From contig JBBTBY010000107.1 in the NCBI GenBank assembly GCA_038043445.1, positions 1 through 43,608 on the forward strand: a stretch of 43,608 nt of DNA. The letters run 5' to 3'. Position numbers and translations under genes: made by a program. Within the stretch, counting starts at the first letter, position 1, and each line of letters opens with the position of its first letter. The stretch comes from Spirochaetota bacterium. Lineage in GTDB: Bacteria; Spirochaetota; Brachyspiria; Brachyspirales; JACRPF01. The notes beneath the pieces were generated by a model. It saw only the letters and a list, made by a program, of their open reading frames with translations. It ran no database searches and was not told where the DNA came from. Shown in pieces: positions 23,950-33,134 of the stretch.

Positions 23950-24911
23950 TCACCGAAAAAAAAACCGCGCAGAAGGTCATCGACAGCGTCATAGAAAAGA
24001 ACGCATCGATGGCGATATTCTGCACCGCAAGCCATTGGAACACCGAGGCGATACTCCTTGCCGCGAAGAAGTTCTGCGACAAGTATCAGATCGAAAGCGT
24101 ACCGCTCGCTGTCGCGATGACGTTCAACTATCCGCATATGCCGCAGGCGCAGCGCGTCACGCACAGTAAAAACGCCAAGCTCGGCTTTCAGAGCATCATG
24201 GACCATCTCCATCTCCTCTGCGAGAGCCCCGACTCCCCGTATCGGAACATCACGGTGCTCCCGCATCTCGATCATGCCGACCCCGAGCGCGACGAATGGG
24301 CGCTCACCGATGGCACGAAATACCTCGCGTCAGCCATGTTCGATGCGCAGCGGTATCCTTCGGGAAAGAACATCGATATGACACGCGAGTATGTACGGTC
24401 TTTCGGCAAGAAGATACTTGTCGAAGGCATCATGGAAGAGCTTGTCGTCGCCGATAAGCACGAAAAGAGCACCGGCTCATCCGACAATTATCTCGAACGG
24501 GCACGCGAGTATGTGAGATCGACCGGCATCGATTTCCTCGTCGCCGATCTGGGCACCGAACAGCAGTCATCGAAAAGCGATGCGCACTACATGAACGCGC
24601 GTGCAAAGGGACTTACCGCAGCGCTCGGCAGAAAAATGCTCGTACTTCACGGCACATCATCGCTCAACACGGAACAGATGCACGGACTCTCGGATGACGG
24701 CGTTGTGCGCGTGAACATGTGGACGAAGATCGCGCGCGAAGCAGGAAAATTCGCCGCCGCCGGTCTCTTTCAACGGGCAGAGTCTATCTCCAACAATGAT
24801 TTCGAATCGATAGAGTCGAACCGATATATCATGGACTCCATCGACAAGGCTTCCGACATGATGCTCGATGTGCTTGAAGCGCTCAATTACGCGAACTTCG
24901 CCCGCTTGTAG
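23940..24911 (+). CDS. Class II aldolase-like protein with an altered metal site
   Basis: 323 residues resembling class II fructose/tagatose-bisphosphate aldolases. PHLDHAD stands for the HLDHG catalytic Asp/zinc His, ILVEGIMEEL for SVEAELG, and KMLVLHGTSSL for LVLHGGSG with its zinc His. GVVRVNMWTKIARE stands for the phosphate-binding GVxKINVxT block. At the third zinc position, where aldolases have GTxHG, this protein reads ADLGTEQQ, so that His is missing. It may use a different metal arrangement, act on an unphosphorylated sugar, or be a non-catalytic partner like KbaZ/GatZ. It is coupled to the isomerase-like gene. Confidence 0.7.
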   Translation: MPIVTEKKTAQKVIDSVIEKNASMAIFCTASHWNTEAILLAAKKFCDKYQIESVPLAVAMTFNYPHMPQAQRVTHSKNAKLGFQSIMDHLHLLCESPDSPYRNITVLPHLDHADPERDEWALTDGTKYLASAMFDAQRYPSGKNIDMTREYVRSFGKKILVEGIMEELVVADKHEKSTGSSDNYLERAREYVRSTGIDFLVADLGTEQQSSKSDAHYMNARAKGLTAALGRKMLVLHGTSSLNTEQMHGLSDDGVVRVNMWTKIAREAGKFAAAGLFQRAESISNNDFESIESNRYIMDSIDKASDMMLDVLEALNYANFARL

Positions 24912-24962
24912 ATAGATCGAACAGCATGTAAAATAACAATGCACGGAGCAAAGGAGACATCG

Positions 24963-27119
24963 ATGTACATCAATTACAAGGGTTATTCCGCCGAATACGA
25001 CGAGGCATCGAACACGTTCTCCTGCTCATTCACACCCTCGGGCACATCACAGGAAATACGATTCATTACCAATGGAAAAGCATCGATACGAAGCTATACG
25101 GGCGAACGATTTTCCGTGTCTGATTATAAAAAGGTAGAATGCAAACAGAGCGTCGCCTTGAGCGGACGGACATTAAGCGTGATCTACGCCGACGGTCCCG
25201 CGTCCGTGCCGCGCGTTGAACTGCACTTCGCCCTCGAGGCATGCTCGCTGCAGATACGAACATTCACCCGCGCCATCGTCTGTGTCGAAGGCGATATTCT
25301 CTGGGGAGATGAACCTGAAACATCCACGTTCGGTGTGCGTCTGAACGCCGAGGATCACATCCTGCGCGCAGCGTGCGGCCCCGCGTTCTCGGTGCACGAC
25401 AACGCCCTCTTCGACCGCACCGCCGACCGCGCCCTTGAGTTCAAAGCGACCGATCTGTTCCATGTCCGCTACGACTGGGGCTCGTCGCATTATCGCTTCG
25501 ATTTTGAAAGCGGTCTCGATTTCGGACGCTCCTTCTCGTTCAAGATACATGAGAATTTCTGCAAGCGGAAATTCGCCATCCCCTACTCTCCGATCGATAA
25601 GCGCCACGGCTTTTCCACACCGCCCGTCGGCTGGATGACGTGGTATGCCGTTCAATTCAAAGCGAACGAAGAGATAGTCCTGAAGAACGCGCGTTCGCTC
25701 GCTTCGATATTCGGGAAGTATTCAGACAAGCTCTGCCTCTGGGTCGACTGGGAGTGGAATCACAGCGGATTTACCGGGCTCGGCGATGACGGCGTCGATA
25801 CGTTCACGCCGCGAAAGGAGGCCTACCCGAACGGACTTGCGCCGGTGGCGAAAGAGATAGAAAAGCTCGGGCTCATCCCCGCGCTGTGGATAGGCGCAAC
25901 GAATGACGGACGCGAGAACGATCTCCTCAGGAAAAACCCCGAATGGATACTGGCGCAGAAGCAGGTCTGGTGCGGACAATGGTGGATAGACCCGAGCCAT
26001 CCCGATGTCGTTGAGAAATATATACCGGCAGTGTTCCGTCAGGTACTCGACTGGGGATACAAAGCGATAAAGTGGGATTGCCTCCCGGCGACATTGAGCG
26101 TCTGCGACGAGTTCCATTCGAAGTTCAAGGACCGAACGCTTTCCACCGACGCGGCAATGCGGAACGTGGTCAGGTCCGCAAGGAAAACGATAGGCCCTGA
26201 CGTGTATATGCTCTCCTGTTCGGCAGAATCCGAACGCGATATCACCTTCGCCATGGATGAGTTCAGCGCATCGCGCATCGGCGGCGATATTTTCAGCTGG
26301 AGCGAATTCCTCTCGCACTCCATCGATCGTGTGCTGCACTTCTTCCCCCTGCATAACACCGCGTTCTACACCGACGGTGACAATGTCGTCCTTCGCGACG
26401 AGTTCAATACGCTTGCGCAGGCGCGTTCGCGCGTATCGTTCTACGGCCTCGCCGGACTTCCGGTGACCATAGGAGATGAATTTTCCGCGCTCGATGACGC
26501 GCGTATCGATATGCTCAAACGGATAATCCCTGTCGCAGATATTCATCCATCGGATATCCAGCAGAAAAAGCGTGCGGCAGGATATGTAACCGTTGATCTT
26601 GCCGTGTGCAGGGAATTCGGGAACTGGAATGTCGTAAGCATCATGAACACGAAGGATGAAACGCTTGAACTGAATCTGAGCCTCTTATCTGACTTTCACA
26701 TCGATACCGGCAGCGGCCGGCGATTTGCCGTCTACGATTTCTGGAAAAAGGAACATATCGGCATCGTGGGGGACACACTCACTGTCGCGATAGCCCCGAT
26801 GGATACCGCCGTGCTCCGCATAACTCCGATAGCCGATAATCCGGAGCTGATATCGACTTCTCGCCATATCACGCAGGGCGGCATCGATCTTACCGCGCTC
26901 GCATGGGATGCAAAGAAGAACATCCTGTCAGGGACATCGCGCTGCGTGGAGGGAGATGCGTATACGATCACCTGTCATGTACCGGAGGGATATGTGCTTT
27001 CCGGCGTCGACTGCAGCGAGAAGATAGCGCACCGGACCGACGGCGCCATTGCGGCGATCGATATCCATCCATCGAAAAGCGGCGGCGTGGATTGGAAGAT
27101 TCAGTTTACGAAGCAGTAA
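24963..27119 (+). CDS. GH36/GH-D clan alpha-galactosidase-like glycosidase
   Basis: 718 residues from ATG 24963, where AAAGGAG is six bases upstream (an in-frame ATG at 24939 lacks a site). A beta-sandwich domain spans about residues 1-215. The TIM barrel begins at PVGWMTWYAVQFKANEE. The nucleophile motif AIKWDCLPA carries Asp372 and the acid/base motif RIGGDIFSW carries Asp442, both typical of clan GH-D melibiases. LCLWVDWEWNHSGF is the early substrate-binding strand. A C-terminal beta domain covers about 570-718. There is no signal peptide, so it hydrolyses imported alpha-galactosides or related oligosaccharides. It is the third gene of the LacI-linked operon. Confidence 0.87.
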   Translation: MYINYKGYSAEYDEASNTFSCSFTPSGTSQEIRFITNGKASIRSYTGERFSVSDYKKVECKQSVALSGRTLSVIYADGPASVPRVELHFALEACSLQIRTFTRAIVCVEGDILWGDEPETSTFGVRLNAEDHILRAACGPAFSVHDNALFDRTADRALEFKATDLFHVRYDWGSSHYRFDFESGLDFGRSFSFKIHENFCKRKFAIPYSPIDKRHGFSTPPVGWMTWYAVQFKANEEIVLKNARSLASIFGKYSDKLCLWVDWEWNHSGFTGLGDDGVDTFTPRKEAYPNGLAPVAKEIEKLGLIPALWIGATNDGRENDLLRKNPEWILAQKQVWCGQWWIDPSHPDVVEKYIPAVFRQVLDWGYKAIKWDCLPATLSVCDEFHSKFKDRTLSTDAAMRNVVRSARKTIGPDVYMLSCSAESERDITFAMDEFSASRIGGDIFSWSEFLSHSIDRVLHFFPLHNTAFYTDGDNVVLRDEFNTLAQARSRVSFYGLAGLPVTIGDEFSALDDARIDMLKRIIPVADIHPSDIQQKKRAAGYVTVDLAVCREFGNWNVVSIMNTKDETLELNLSLLSDFHIDTGSGRRFAVYDFWKKEHIGIVGDTLTVAIAPMDTAVLRITPIADNPELISTSRHITQGGIDLTALAWDAKKNILSGTSRCVEGDAYTITCHVPEGYVLSGVDCSEKIAHRTDGAIAAIDIHPSKSGGVDWKIQFTKQ

Positions 27120-27121
27120 GC

Positions 27122-27139
27122 GGCTATTGGTGAATAGCC
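27122..27139. other. Small hairpin after the alpha-galactosidase gene
   Basis: GGCTATT and AATAGCC form a 7-bp stem with a GGTG loop three bases past the stop. The sequence that follows is A/T-rich but not a clean T run. It could be a weak terminator or an mRNA-stabilising element. Confidence 0.4.
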
Positions 27140-27260
27140 ATATTTCTGCATTGGTCGTTGTCAAATGTATATTCTTGTAATATACTACAGTCAATATGCA
27201 GCGAAAGCAGTTGATAGTAAAGGCGAATGTCTCTATTTGTGAAACATGAGGGTCGATGGG

Positions 27261-27312
27261 GCTCACCTTTCTGCAACCCGCGACTTAAGTCGCGGGTTGC
27301 AGAAAGGTGAGC
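27261..27312. repeat. Perfect 52-bp loop-less palindrome
   Basis: Every base of 27261-27286 pairs with 27287-27312. The arms begin GCTCACC, pass through TGCAACCCGCGACTT, and meet at CTTAAG. It lies between the alpha-galactosidase operon and ispD. No other copy is present in this window. Selection or recent insertion is the likely reason for its perfection. Confidence 0.9.
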
Positions 27313-27380
27313 GGCAGATCGATTGGAAAGAGTACGAATATAGAACGCACGAAAGAGTAATTTGACATGACGGTTTTCCC

Positions 27381-28085
27381 ATGACATCTTTAAACGACAA
27401 CGGCCTCATCCTTCTTATCGGCGGACGCTCGCGCCGCGCGAACCTCGATGTAAAAAAACAGTTCTACCCCGTGGACGGCGAGGCTCTTTTCATACATGCG
27501 ATACGCTCGCTCTTTATCCTGCCGTTCAAGCACAGTGTACTCGTCGCCCCGGCGGAAGACCGTGAAACGGCGCTGAAACATCTGCAGAAAGCGAACATCG
27601 ATATCCCTGTCGTGGACGGCGGGAATGAACGCGTCGATTCGGTGATGAACGGCATGCGCGCGCTGGCCTCCTCGGGGATAGGATATGTTTTCATTCACGA
27701 CGGCGTACGCCCGCTCGTACCGAAAAGCGATCTTGAGCAGCTTGAGAAAGCGGTGCACATGCACGACGCGGCCATACTCGCCGCACCGGTGACCGACACG
27801 ATAAAAGCCGTGAGAGAAGGGGTTATCACCGGTTCCCCCGAACGCTCGACGCTTTGGCGGGCGCTCACCCCGCAGGCATTCTCATACGAACGCTATATGA
27901 CCGCGCTGAACGCATATCGCGCCGACGCATCGCGCATTCCGGCGACCGACGATGCCGCCGTCTATGCAGCCTACGCGGGTGACGTGCATATCGTTCCCGG
28001 CGACCCGTGCAATATCAAGGTCACCCATGCCGAGGACATCGAGATATTCCGAACATTGAAAAAAAACGTAAACAGTATAGGATAG
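27381..28085 (+). CDS. ispD: 2-C-methyl-D-erythritol 4-phosphate cytidylyltransferase
   Basis: 234 residues, close to the usual length of IspD, which joins CTP to MEP in the non-mevalonate isoprenoid pathway. The nucleotide-binding start is ILLIGGRSRR with the KKQF lysine. It continues with VVDGGNERVDSVMNGM, IHDGVRPLV (VHDAARP in E. coli), TDTIKAV, RALTPQAF and the C-terminal CNIKVTHAEDI. The glycine loop is slightly degenerate (GGRSRRANLDVKKQ for AAGxGxRMxxxxPKQ). No Shine-Dalgarno is evident and no -10 box sits close by. It is the first gene of the cluster ending in flgM. Confidence 0.9.
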   Translation: MTSLNDNGLILLIGGRSRRANLDVKKQFYPVDGEALFIHAIRSLFILPFKHSVLVAPAEDRETALKHLQKANIDIPVVDGGNERVDSVMNGMRALASSGIGYVFIHDGVRPLVPKSDLEQLEKAVHMHDAAILAAPVTDTIKAVREGVITGSPERSTLWRALTPQAFSYERYMTALNAYRADASRIPATDDAAVYAAYAGDVHIVPGDPCNIKVTHAEDIEIFRTLKKNVNSIG

Positions 28086-28127
28086 CCACGCACCGTATCG
28101 CACGATTTTTTTCGCGAGGGTTCTATC

Positions 28128-28880
28128 ATGTTGCGCACCGTCTTCGTCGTTCTCATCATGCTGCCGGGGACGATCACCGTTATCGGTCTGGAAACCGTCG
28201 TGGTGCTGCTGCTCCTCCCGTTCCGACGCTTCCGCAACGATGTGCTCCATCGCATCAATTGCACCTGGGGAAAGTTATTCTTCCTTATTTCAGGGTCATC
28301 CATTACCGTGGACGGACTTGAGAATTTTGACAGAAAAAAAGCACACATCATAATGATGAATCATCAGGGGGCATTCGATATCTTCCTTCTGTTCGCCGTG
28401 CTTCCCGGTCAATTCCGTTGGCTGTCGAAGGACACCTATTTCAAGATCCCCGTTCTTGGATGGTTCATGACGCTCTCAGGTTATGTCTCCATCGTCCGCG
28501 AAAAAAAGAAAAGCGCCTACGAGAGCATGCTTGCCGCCGGGGTGCGGCTCAAAGAGAACCGGAGCATCGCGATATTCCCCGAGGGGACGCGAAGCCATGA
28601 CGGCGAGGTACAGCGTTTCAAGCCCGGCATTCTCATACTCACCGAGAATTATCCGGCAGTACCGATACTGCCGGTCGTCATACACGGGACAACACACATC
28701 ATGAAAAAGGGTTCGTTCGCGATAAAGCCCTCGCATGTGCACGTGGAGATACTCCCGCCGTTCGATATCAATGCGGTGCACGGCGACCGCAACGCGAAGA
28801 TATCAGCGCTCGAGCGCCTTATGCGCGACAAGCATGTGCATGTGAAATCAAAAGCGCATGCCCGGTCGAAACATCGATGA
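28128..28880 (+). CDS. plsC: 1-acyl-sn-glycerol-3-phosphate acyltransferase
   Basis: 250 residues. A hydrophobic N-terminus (about residues 1-35) anchors it to the inner membrane. Motif I is NHQGAFDIF (NHxxxxD), motif II is SIVREKKKSAYES, motif III is FPEGTRSHDG, and motif IV is VPILPVVIHGT. It adds the second acyl chain in phospholipid synthesis. GAGGG lies before the ATG. Its stop overlaps the rsmI start (ATGA at 28877-28880). Confidence 0.93.
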   Translation: MLRTVFVVLIMLPGTITVIGLETVVVLLLLPFRRFRNDVLHRINCTWGKLFFLISGSSITVDGLENFDRKKAHIIMMNHQGAFDIFLLFAVLPGQFRWLSKDTYFKIPVLGWFMTLSGYVSIVREKKKSAYESMLAAGVRLKENRSIAIFPEGTRSHDGEVQRFKPGILILTENYPAVPILPVVIHGTTHIMKKGSFAIKPSHVHVEILPPFDINAVHGDRNAKISALERLMRDKHVHVKSKAHARSKHR

Positions 28881-29617
28881 CTCCGGGCCTCTATGTCGTC
28901 GCCACGCCCATCGGCAATCTGAAGGATATCACCTATCGCGCGGTGGAAACGCTCCGCGATGTATCGTTCATCGCCGCCGAGGACACACGGCGCACGATGA
29001 TACTCCTCAATGCGTACGATATCAAAAAGGAGCTCATCTCCTATCACGGCCATTCGGACGAACGCCGCATGGAACGCATCATCGAACGCATGCAGGCGGG
29101 TGAATCCTGCGCGCTCGTGAGCGAGGCGGGCACGCCGGGCATAAGCGACCCCGGTGTGCGTCTCATCTCCAACGCGAGGGAAGCGAATATCCCCGTCATC
29201 CCGATACCCGGAGCGAGCGCTTTCGTCACCCTCCTTTCTGTCGCCGGCATACCGACGAACGGGGTTCTTTTCGTCGGCTTTCTCCCCCCGAAAAGCGGCT
29301 CCCGGAGGAATCGCCTGACCGAGCTCTGCACCGCTGAAAAAAAGGTCATCGTGCTCTACGAATCGGTGCACCGCATCACGGCGCTTGCCGCGGATATAGC
29401 CGCCGTATTCCCGCCGGAGACGCCGGTGGTCATCGGACGCGAGTTAACAAAACAATTCGAAACGATACGACGATTTTGTAGTAAAGATTTGCTTGATTAT
29501 TCCGAAAATGGTAGTATAATTAAAGGAGAATTTACGCTTATTATTGACAATCGGGGAAAAGCGTTAAAGTCCCTTTCAGAAGACGCCGACAATGAAGGTG
29601 AAGGAGCAGTCGTATGA
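28877..29617 (+). CDS. rsmI: 16S rRNA 2'-O-methyltransferase RsmI
   Basis: 246 residues. It is a tetrapyrrole-methylase-fold SAM enzyme that modifies C1402 of 16S rRNA. It has the family start GLYVVATPIGNLKDITYRA, the AAEDTRRTMILL segment, LVSEAGTPGISDPG, and IPIPGASAFVTLLSVAGIPT. The usual C-terminal KGEFTLIID strand is present. The last third has visibly lower GC around 29470-29560. It overlaps flgM by ATGA (29614-29617). Confidence 0.95.
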   Translation: MTPGLYVVATPIGNLKDITYRAVETLRDVSFIAAEDTRRTMILLNAYDIKKELISYHGHSDERRMERIIERMQAGESCALVSEAGTPGISDPGVRLISNAREANIPVIPIPGASAFVTLLSVAGIPTNGVLFVGFLPPKSGSRRNRLTELCTAEKKVIVLYESVHRITALAADIAAVFPPETPVVIGRELTKQFETIRRFCSKDLLDYSENGSIIKGEFTLIIDNRGKALKSLSEDADNEGEGAVV

Positions 29618-29886
29618 CTATTGACAAAATTGGCACCGGTAACAATATCCAGCCGACACATCACATCCGGAAGGTCGAGAAACCGACCACGGTGCAGCAA
29701 TCCGACCGTATCGATATATCCGCCGACAAGCGCGAGCGCGTCGAGCTTGAGAATATCGTCAAGGCAGCCCCGGATATCCGCGCCGACAAGGTGGCGGAGG
29801 CTAAGGCGAACCTCGAACGCTACATGAAGGACGACAAGGTGTTCGACGAGGTCGCACGGCGCGTCATACGCTCGCTTGTCGAATAG
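29614..29886 (+). CDS. flgM: Anti-sigma-28 factor FlgM
   Basis: 90 residues, the usual size. The N-terminal half is polar and probably disordered (DKIGTGNNIQPTHHIRK). The C-terminal half carries the FlgM pattern APDIRADKVAEAKANLERY, followed by FDEVARRVIRSLVE. FlgM holds sigma-28 inactive until the flagellar hook is complete and is then exported. It indicates a motile organism. It is translationally coupled to rsmI and followed by a strong terminator. Confidence 0.88.
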   Translation: MTIDKIGTGNNIQPTHHIRKVEKPTTVQQSDRIDISADKRERVELENIVKAAPDIRADKVAEAKANLERYMKDDKVFDEVARRVIRSLVE

Positions 29887-29911
29887 CTTCGACCGATACC
29901 ACAGTGAACAG

Positions 29912-29938
29912 AAAGCGGCGACAGCGCCGCTTTTTTAT
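29912..29938 (+). terminator. Rho-independent terminator after flgM
   Basis: AAAGCGGCG (29912-29920) and CGCCGCTTT (29925-29933) form a 9-bp stem around ACAG, followed by a T run. The A tract on the other side lets it serve the convergent AraC gene too, whose stop lies within it. Confidence 0.9.
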
Positions 29939-30792
29939 TTGTTGCCCATTGCGCCGGGGCGGCCGTAGAAATCACCGAATGAGGCGCGGTACTGCGCGGG
30001 AGAGACCCTCTCGAATTTCTTGAACCAGCGCGAAAAGTAGAACGGGTCGTCGAACCCGAGCGATGATGCTATCGATGCTATCGTGTCCGTACCGCCGGCC
30101 AGCCGCTTCCTCGCCGAATCCATTTTCAGCATCTTGAAATATGCCCCCGGAGCGCTGCCTGCGATGCGCGGGAAGATCTTGCGCACATATTCATAGCTCA
30201 ACGACGCGGACTCGCAGAAGAATGCGAGATCGAACGATGCATCAGCGACCTTGGACTTCATGCCCTGTATGACGCGGGAGACAGCTTCGTGCTCCCGTGT
30301 GAGTGCAGCCTCTGTCCTCCCCCGGAGAAGCATGCCGGCGAGCATGCCGGTCATTATCTCCGTGATACGGTCGATATACCGGGCAGGGTGTCTGTCCTTA
30401 AGCGCTATGCACGCATTCCAGCGCGTACGCACGGATCGATCATTCCCGAGATGTATGACAGGTCTCGCAGGGTCGAGCATGCCGTTGTCCCGCCATCGAT
30501 CGGCGATGTCACCCTCGAAAAGGAACCAGTAATGCGTCGACGGCGTCGATAATGAACCGTAGGTATGCCACACACCGGGGAACAAAAAATACGCTTCCCC
30601 CGCATTAATGGTACGCTGTGCCGTATAGTGCGATGCGAATTCGACCGAGCCCCTGGCTACATACACGACGGCGTATGTCGAAAGCGTTCTCCGCTCACGC
30701 GGCCATGTACCCGCGCTCAATCCCTGGCGCCCTACCCCGAGCGCCTCGATGCCGAGCGTATGCGCCCGAATGCTTCTCTCGCCGAACCACAT
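29935..30792 (-). CDS. AraC-family transcriptional regulator
   Basis: 285 residues. The sensor half contains RTLSTYAVVYVARGSVEF and the cupin motif NAGEAYFLFPGVWHTYG. The AraC domain includes ASLSYEYVRKIFPRIAGSAP and the signature LGFDDPFYFSRWFKKFERVS with PAQYRASF. It closely resembles the AraC protein at 35713-36549 in order and wording, so the two are paralogues. It lies downstream of the large glycosidase in the same direction and probably regulates it. The mRNA is predicted leaderless, from a promoter between the glycosidase stop and this ATG. Confidence 0.92.
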   Translation of the reverse strand: MWFGERSIRAHTLGIEALGVGRQGLSAGTWPRERRTLSTYAVVYVARGSVEFASHYTAQRTINAGEAYFLFPGVWHTYGSLSTPSTHYWFLFEGDIADRWRDNGMLDPARPVIHLGNDRSVRTRWNACIALKDRHPARYIDRITEIMTGMLAGMLLRGRTEAALTREHEAVSRVIQGMKSKVADASFDLAFFCESASLSYEYVRKIFPRIAGSAPGAYFKMLKMDSARKRLAGGTDTIASIASSLGFDDPFYFSRWFKKFERVSPAQYRASFGDFYGRPGAMGNK

Positions 30793-30798
30793 GAGCGC

Positions 30799-30827
30799 AG
30801 TATATCGGGAGACGAACGTTGATGCAA
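30799..30827 (-). promoter_or_regulatory. Leaderless promoter of the AraC gene at 30792
   Basis: Leftward TTGCAT (30822-30827), 17-bp spacer, TATACT (30799-30804), six bases to the ATG. It has the same -35, spacer, -10 and start distance as the promoter at 17780-17808. Confidence 0.7.
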
Positions 30828-30840
30828 TGCTGTATCTCGG

Positions 30841-33037
30841 TCAGCGTGCGGTCTTCCGTTTCAGTTTGATCGCCGCATCCCGTTCGATGCGTTTGACCAT
30901 GACGGACACCGTGCCCCCCCGCGGCAGTGGTTTCGCTCTCTCCGACAAGCGATCCGCTGACGGGGTCGATGATGCGTACGGCATAGACGCCGCCGACAAG
31001 CCCGCTGAATTCGACCTGCACATCGTTCACCGCAACGGCATCGCGCTTGAGTATGCTTTGATAGAGCTGGCCGTAGGTGATGTTCGGGAGATATGCGAAC
31101 GCCTCCTCCGCGGAGGAGAGACCCTTCGCCCCGATGAGGCCCTTCGCATCGTCGATGTCGATAACGACGAAGTATTTCCCGACGCGCAGCCAGTCGCCCT
31201 CGGCGAGCGCGAGCGTTACCGTGCGCGCGCCTGCTGCGAGCGGCACATCGAACCACTGCTCGTCGGGCTTAAGCTCGCGCCTCCCGCCGGCATAGACGGT
31301 ACTGCGCGCCTGTGCCCCGTCGACCGCGGCGGTGAGTGTCTGATTGCCGCTCCCGATCTCATCGACGCGTGCAATGAACCGCCCGTTCCCCGGCATGTCG
31401 ATCGTGAACGACGGCGTGACACGCCAGGCAATGCGGTCGCTTCGCTTGGCATAGAGCGTGCGGCTCATGCCCGTAAGCCATACCGCGTTCTCTCCGGCAT
31501 CGATGGTGAACGTATCCGTAAGCGACTTCGCGCCCCAATCGGGGATATCGCCGTACGCCGAAGCAACGATGACGCGCGAGAACGAACTTCCCGCGGCCGA
31601 TGCCTTCACGACGCGCACCGCCGCCGGCCGCCACGTTGCGGATGCAAGCGGCAGATCGGATGCAAAGTCAAGGACATGCTTGAAGAGCGGCCATGCATCG
31701 GTGCGGTCGACCTTGGTGTGCTCCCATACCATGACGGCGGCCACCCCTTTCGCGAAGTTATCCCAGAGCTCGGTATGGAGCGAGTCTTTGAACCAGCGTT
31801 CATCTTCGGTGAAATAGCACTCCTGCACCACGCCGGGCTTTGCGAGCGTCGTCGCGCCCTGCGCGTAATCCATGCGTTCGTTCGCGGTGCGCTTGTAATT
31901 GGCGCCGTATATCATCGGCCTCCAGCCCTCCGTGAGCCGGTGCGCACAGTCGCGCATCTCGGTAATGAACGACATGGCATGTTCGTTCGCATCGTCGTAA
32001 TCATTGAATCCATTGAGCGCCCAGAGCGATCGGCTGTAGCCCCAGCGTGCGATGATGTAGCGCAGCCGTTTCTTGTACCATGGCCGTACCGCGGGGCTGC
32101 TGATGAAATCGGCCCCCGTCCCCGCCACGCCGCCGTTCGCGGTATTGTACGGATTGAATTTCCAGGAATCGTACGTCGTTCCGTTCATATGCTCGTTGTT
32201 GTCCTCGAGCGTGAGCATCACGGCGAATTCGTTCGATTCCGCCAGCGCAAAAACGCGATCGAGCTGGCAGGCTATCATCTGATTGTAGTAGCCGAGCCCG
32301 CCGTATCCCCTGTCGCTCATGGACTTCGGCGAGGGCATCCATTCGAGCCATGCCCAATGGCAGAGCCATACCCGCGTCGAGGATATCATGCCGCTTGCAC
32401 GTGAAAAATAATGCTCATACGACGGAACGCCCTTCGCCTTTTCACCGATGCGCGTCCACGGTACGTTCGCCCCGCTTCCGAAGAACGCGCTCCCGTCAGT
32501 ACGTTCGAAATAGTTCGGGTTCTTTTCCGCTATGCGTACGAACCCTCGTGCTTTCGACGGAATCACCGAAAACGACCGCGGCTCGGAAGACACTTTCTGT
32601 CCCTTCGAATCCCGCACCGCGATGGCAACGGTATGCACTCCGACTGCGGCGGATGAGAATCGCACCTTCCATACGCCCGGACCGAGCTTTCGGTAAGGGA
32701 GACTTCCCGTCATCTGGGTAAGGCCGTTCTCCGGTTCGTATGGAACAGCGTAGAACGCCGGGACAACCACGGTTTCGCCGTTGGGCTTGGTGATGACGGC
32801 GTTGACGAGTATATCTTCCGGGTCGAACGGATTCGTGTACGATACCTTCAGCTCGATATCCATTTCTAACTTTTCATACTGCCCTGTCGTCTCCGGGACG
32901 GTCAGGGCGGTCACCGACGGCGGCTCGGATAACGCCGATACGAACTGTGTCCGTATCGTGCGCAGAAGATCGTCGTTCTCTGCGGCGAACAGGGCGATCG
33001 AGAGGCTGATGACGGTACAGATGCGTATGATCTTCAT
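30841..33037 (-). CDS. Large secreted DUF5060-type glycosidase, frameshifted near its end
   Basis: Start ATG 33037 has GGAGGG upstream and a signal peptide (MKIIRICTVISLSIALFA). About residues 35-165 form a DUF5060-like beta-sandwich and 170-480 a TIM-barrel glycosidase domain. The rest is beta-rich. As printed, the frame runs past 30841, through the AraC promoter and into the AraC gene, ending at 30695. Removing one base from the C7 run at 30914-30920 gives a tail (GGTVSVMVKRIERDAAIKL) that ends at TGA 30841 and looks like the normal family C-terminus. The intact product would be 731 residues. Where relatives usually read WNE for the acid/base, this protein reads SLWALNGFND, so catalysis is uncertain. 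Confidence 0.75.
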
Positions 33038-33065
33038 AACGCCCTCCATGACGGTTTCTCCCCCT

Positions 33066-33094
33066 AGTATACACCATGGGAGCCTTCCCGCGAA
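33066..33094 (-). promoter_or_regulatory. Weak promoter of the large glycosidase gene
   Basis: Leftward -10 TATACT (33066-33071) with only a poor -35 (TTCGCG at 33089-33094, 17-bp spacer). A good -10 with a bad -35 is typical of promoters that need an activator, and AraC genes lie on both sides. Confidence 0.4.
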
Positions 33095-33134
33095 TGGCAG
33101 AAAGCGATTTCGGGATGTGTAAAATGAACATCAC

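Noticed and set aside
27122-27139. Hairpin as a strong terminator of the isomerase operon
   Set aside because: Only a 7-bp stem and no clean T run; kept as a weak structure instead.
30695-30840. Extension of the large glycosidase frame into the AraC gene
   Set aside because: The extra residues have no protein-like pattern and run through the AraC promoter and start. The alternative frame gives a family-like tail ending at 30841.
30749-32404. A 551-codon open frame on the plus strand
   Set aside because: It is the antisense shadow of the glycosidase, Arg- and His-rich, with no motif or ribosome site.
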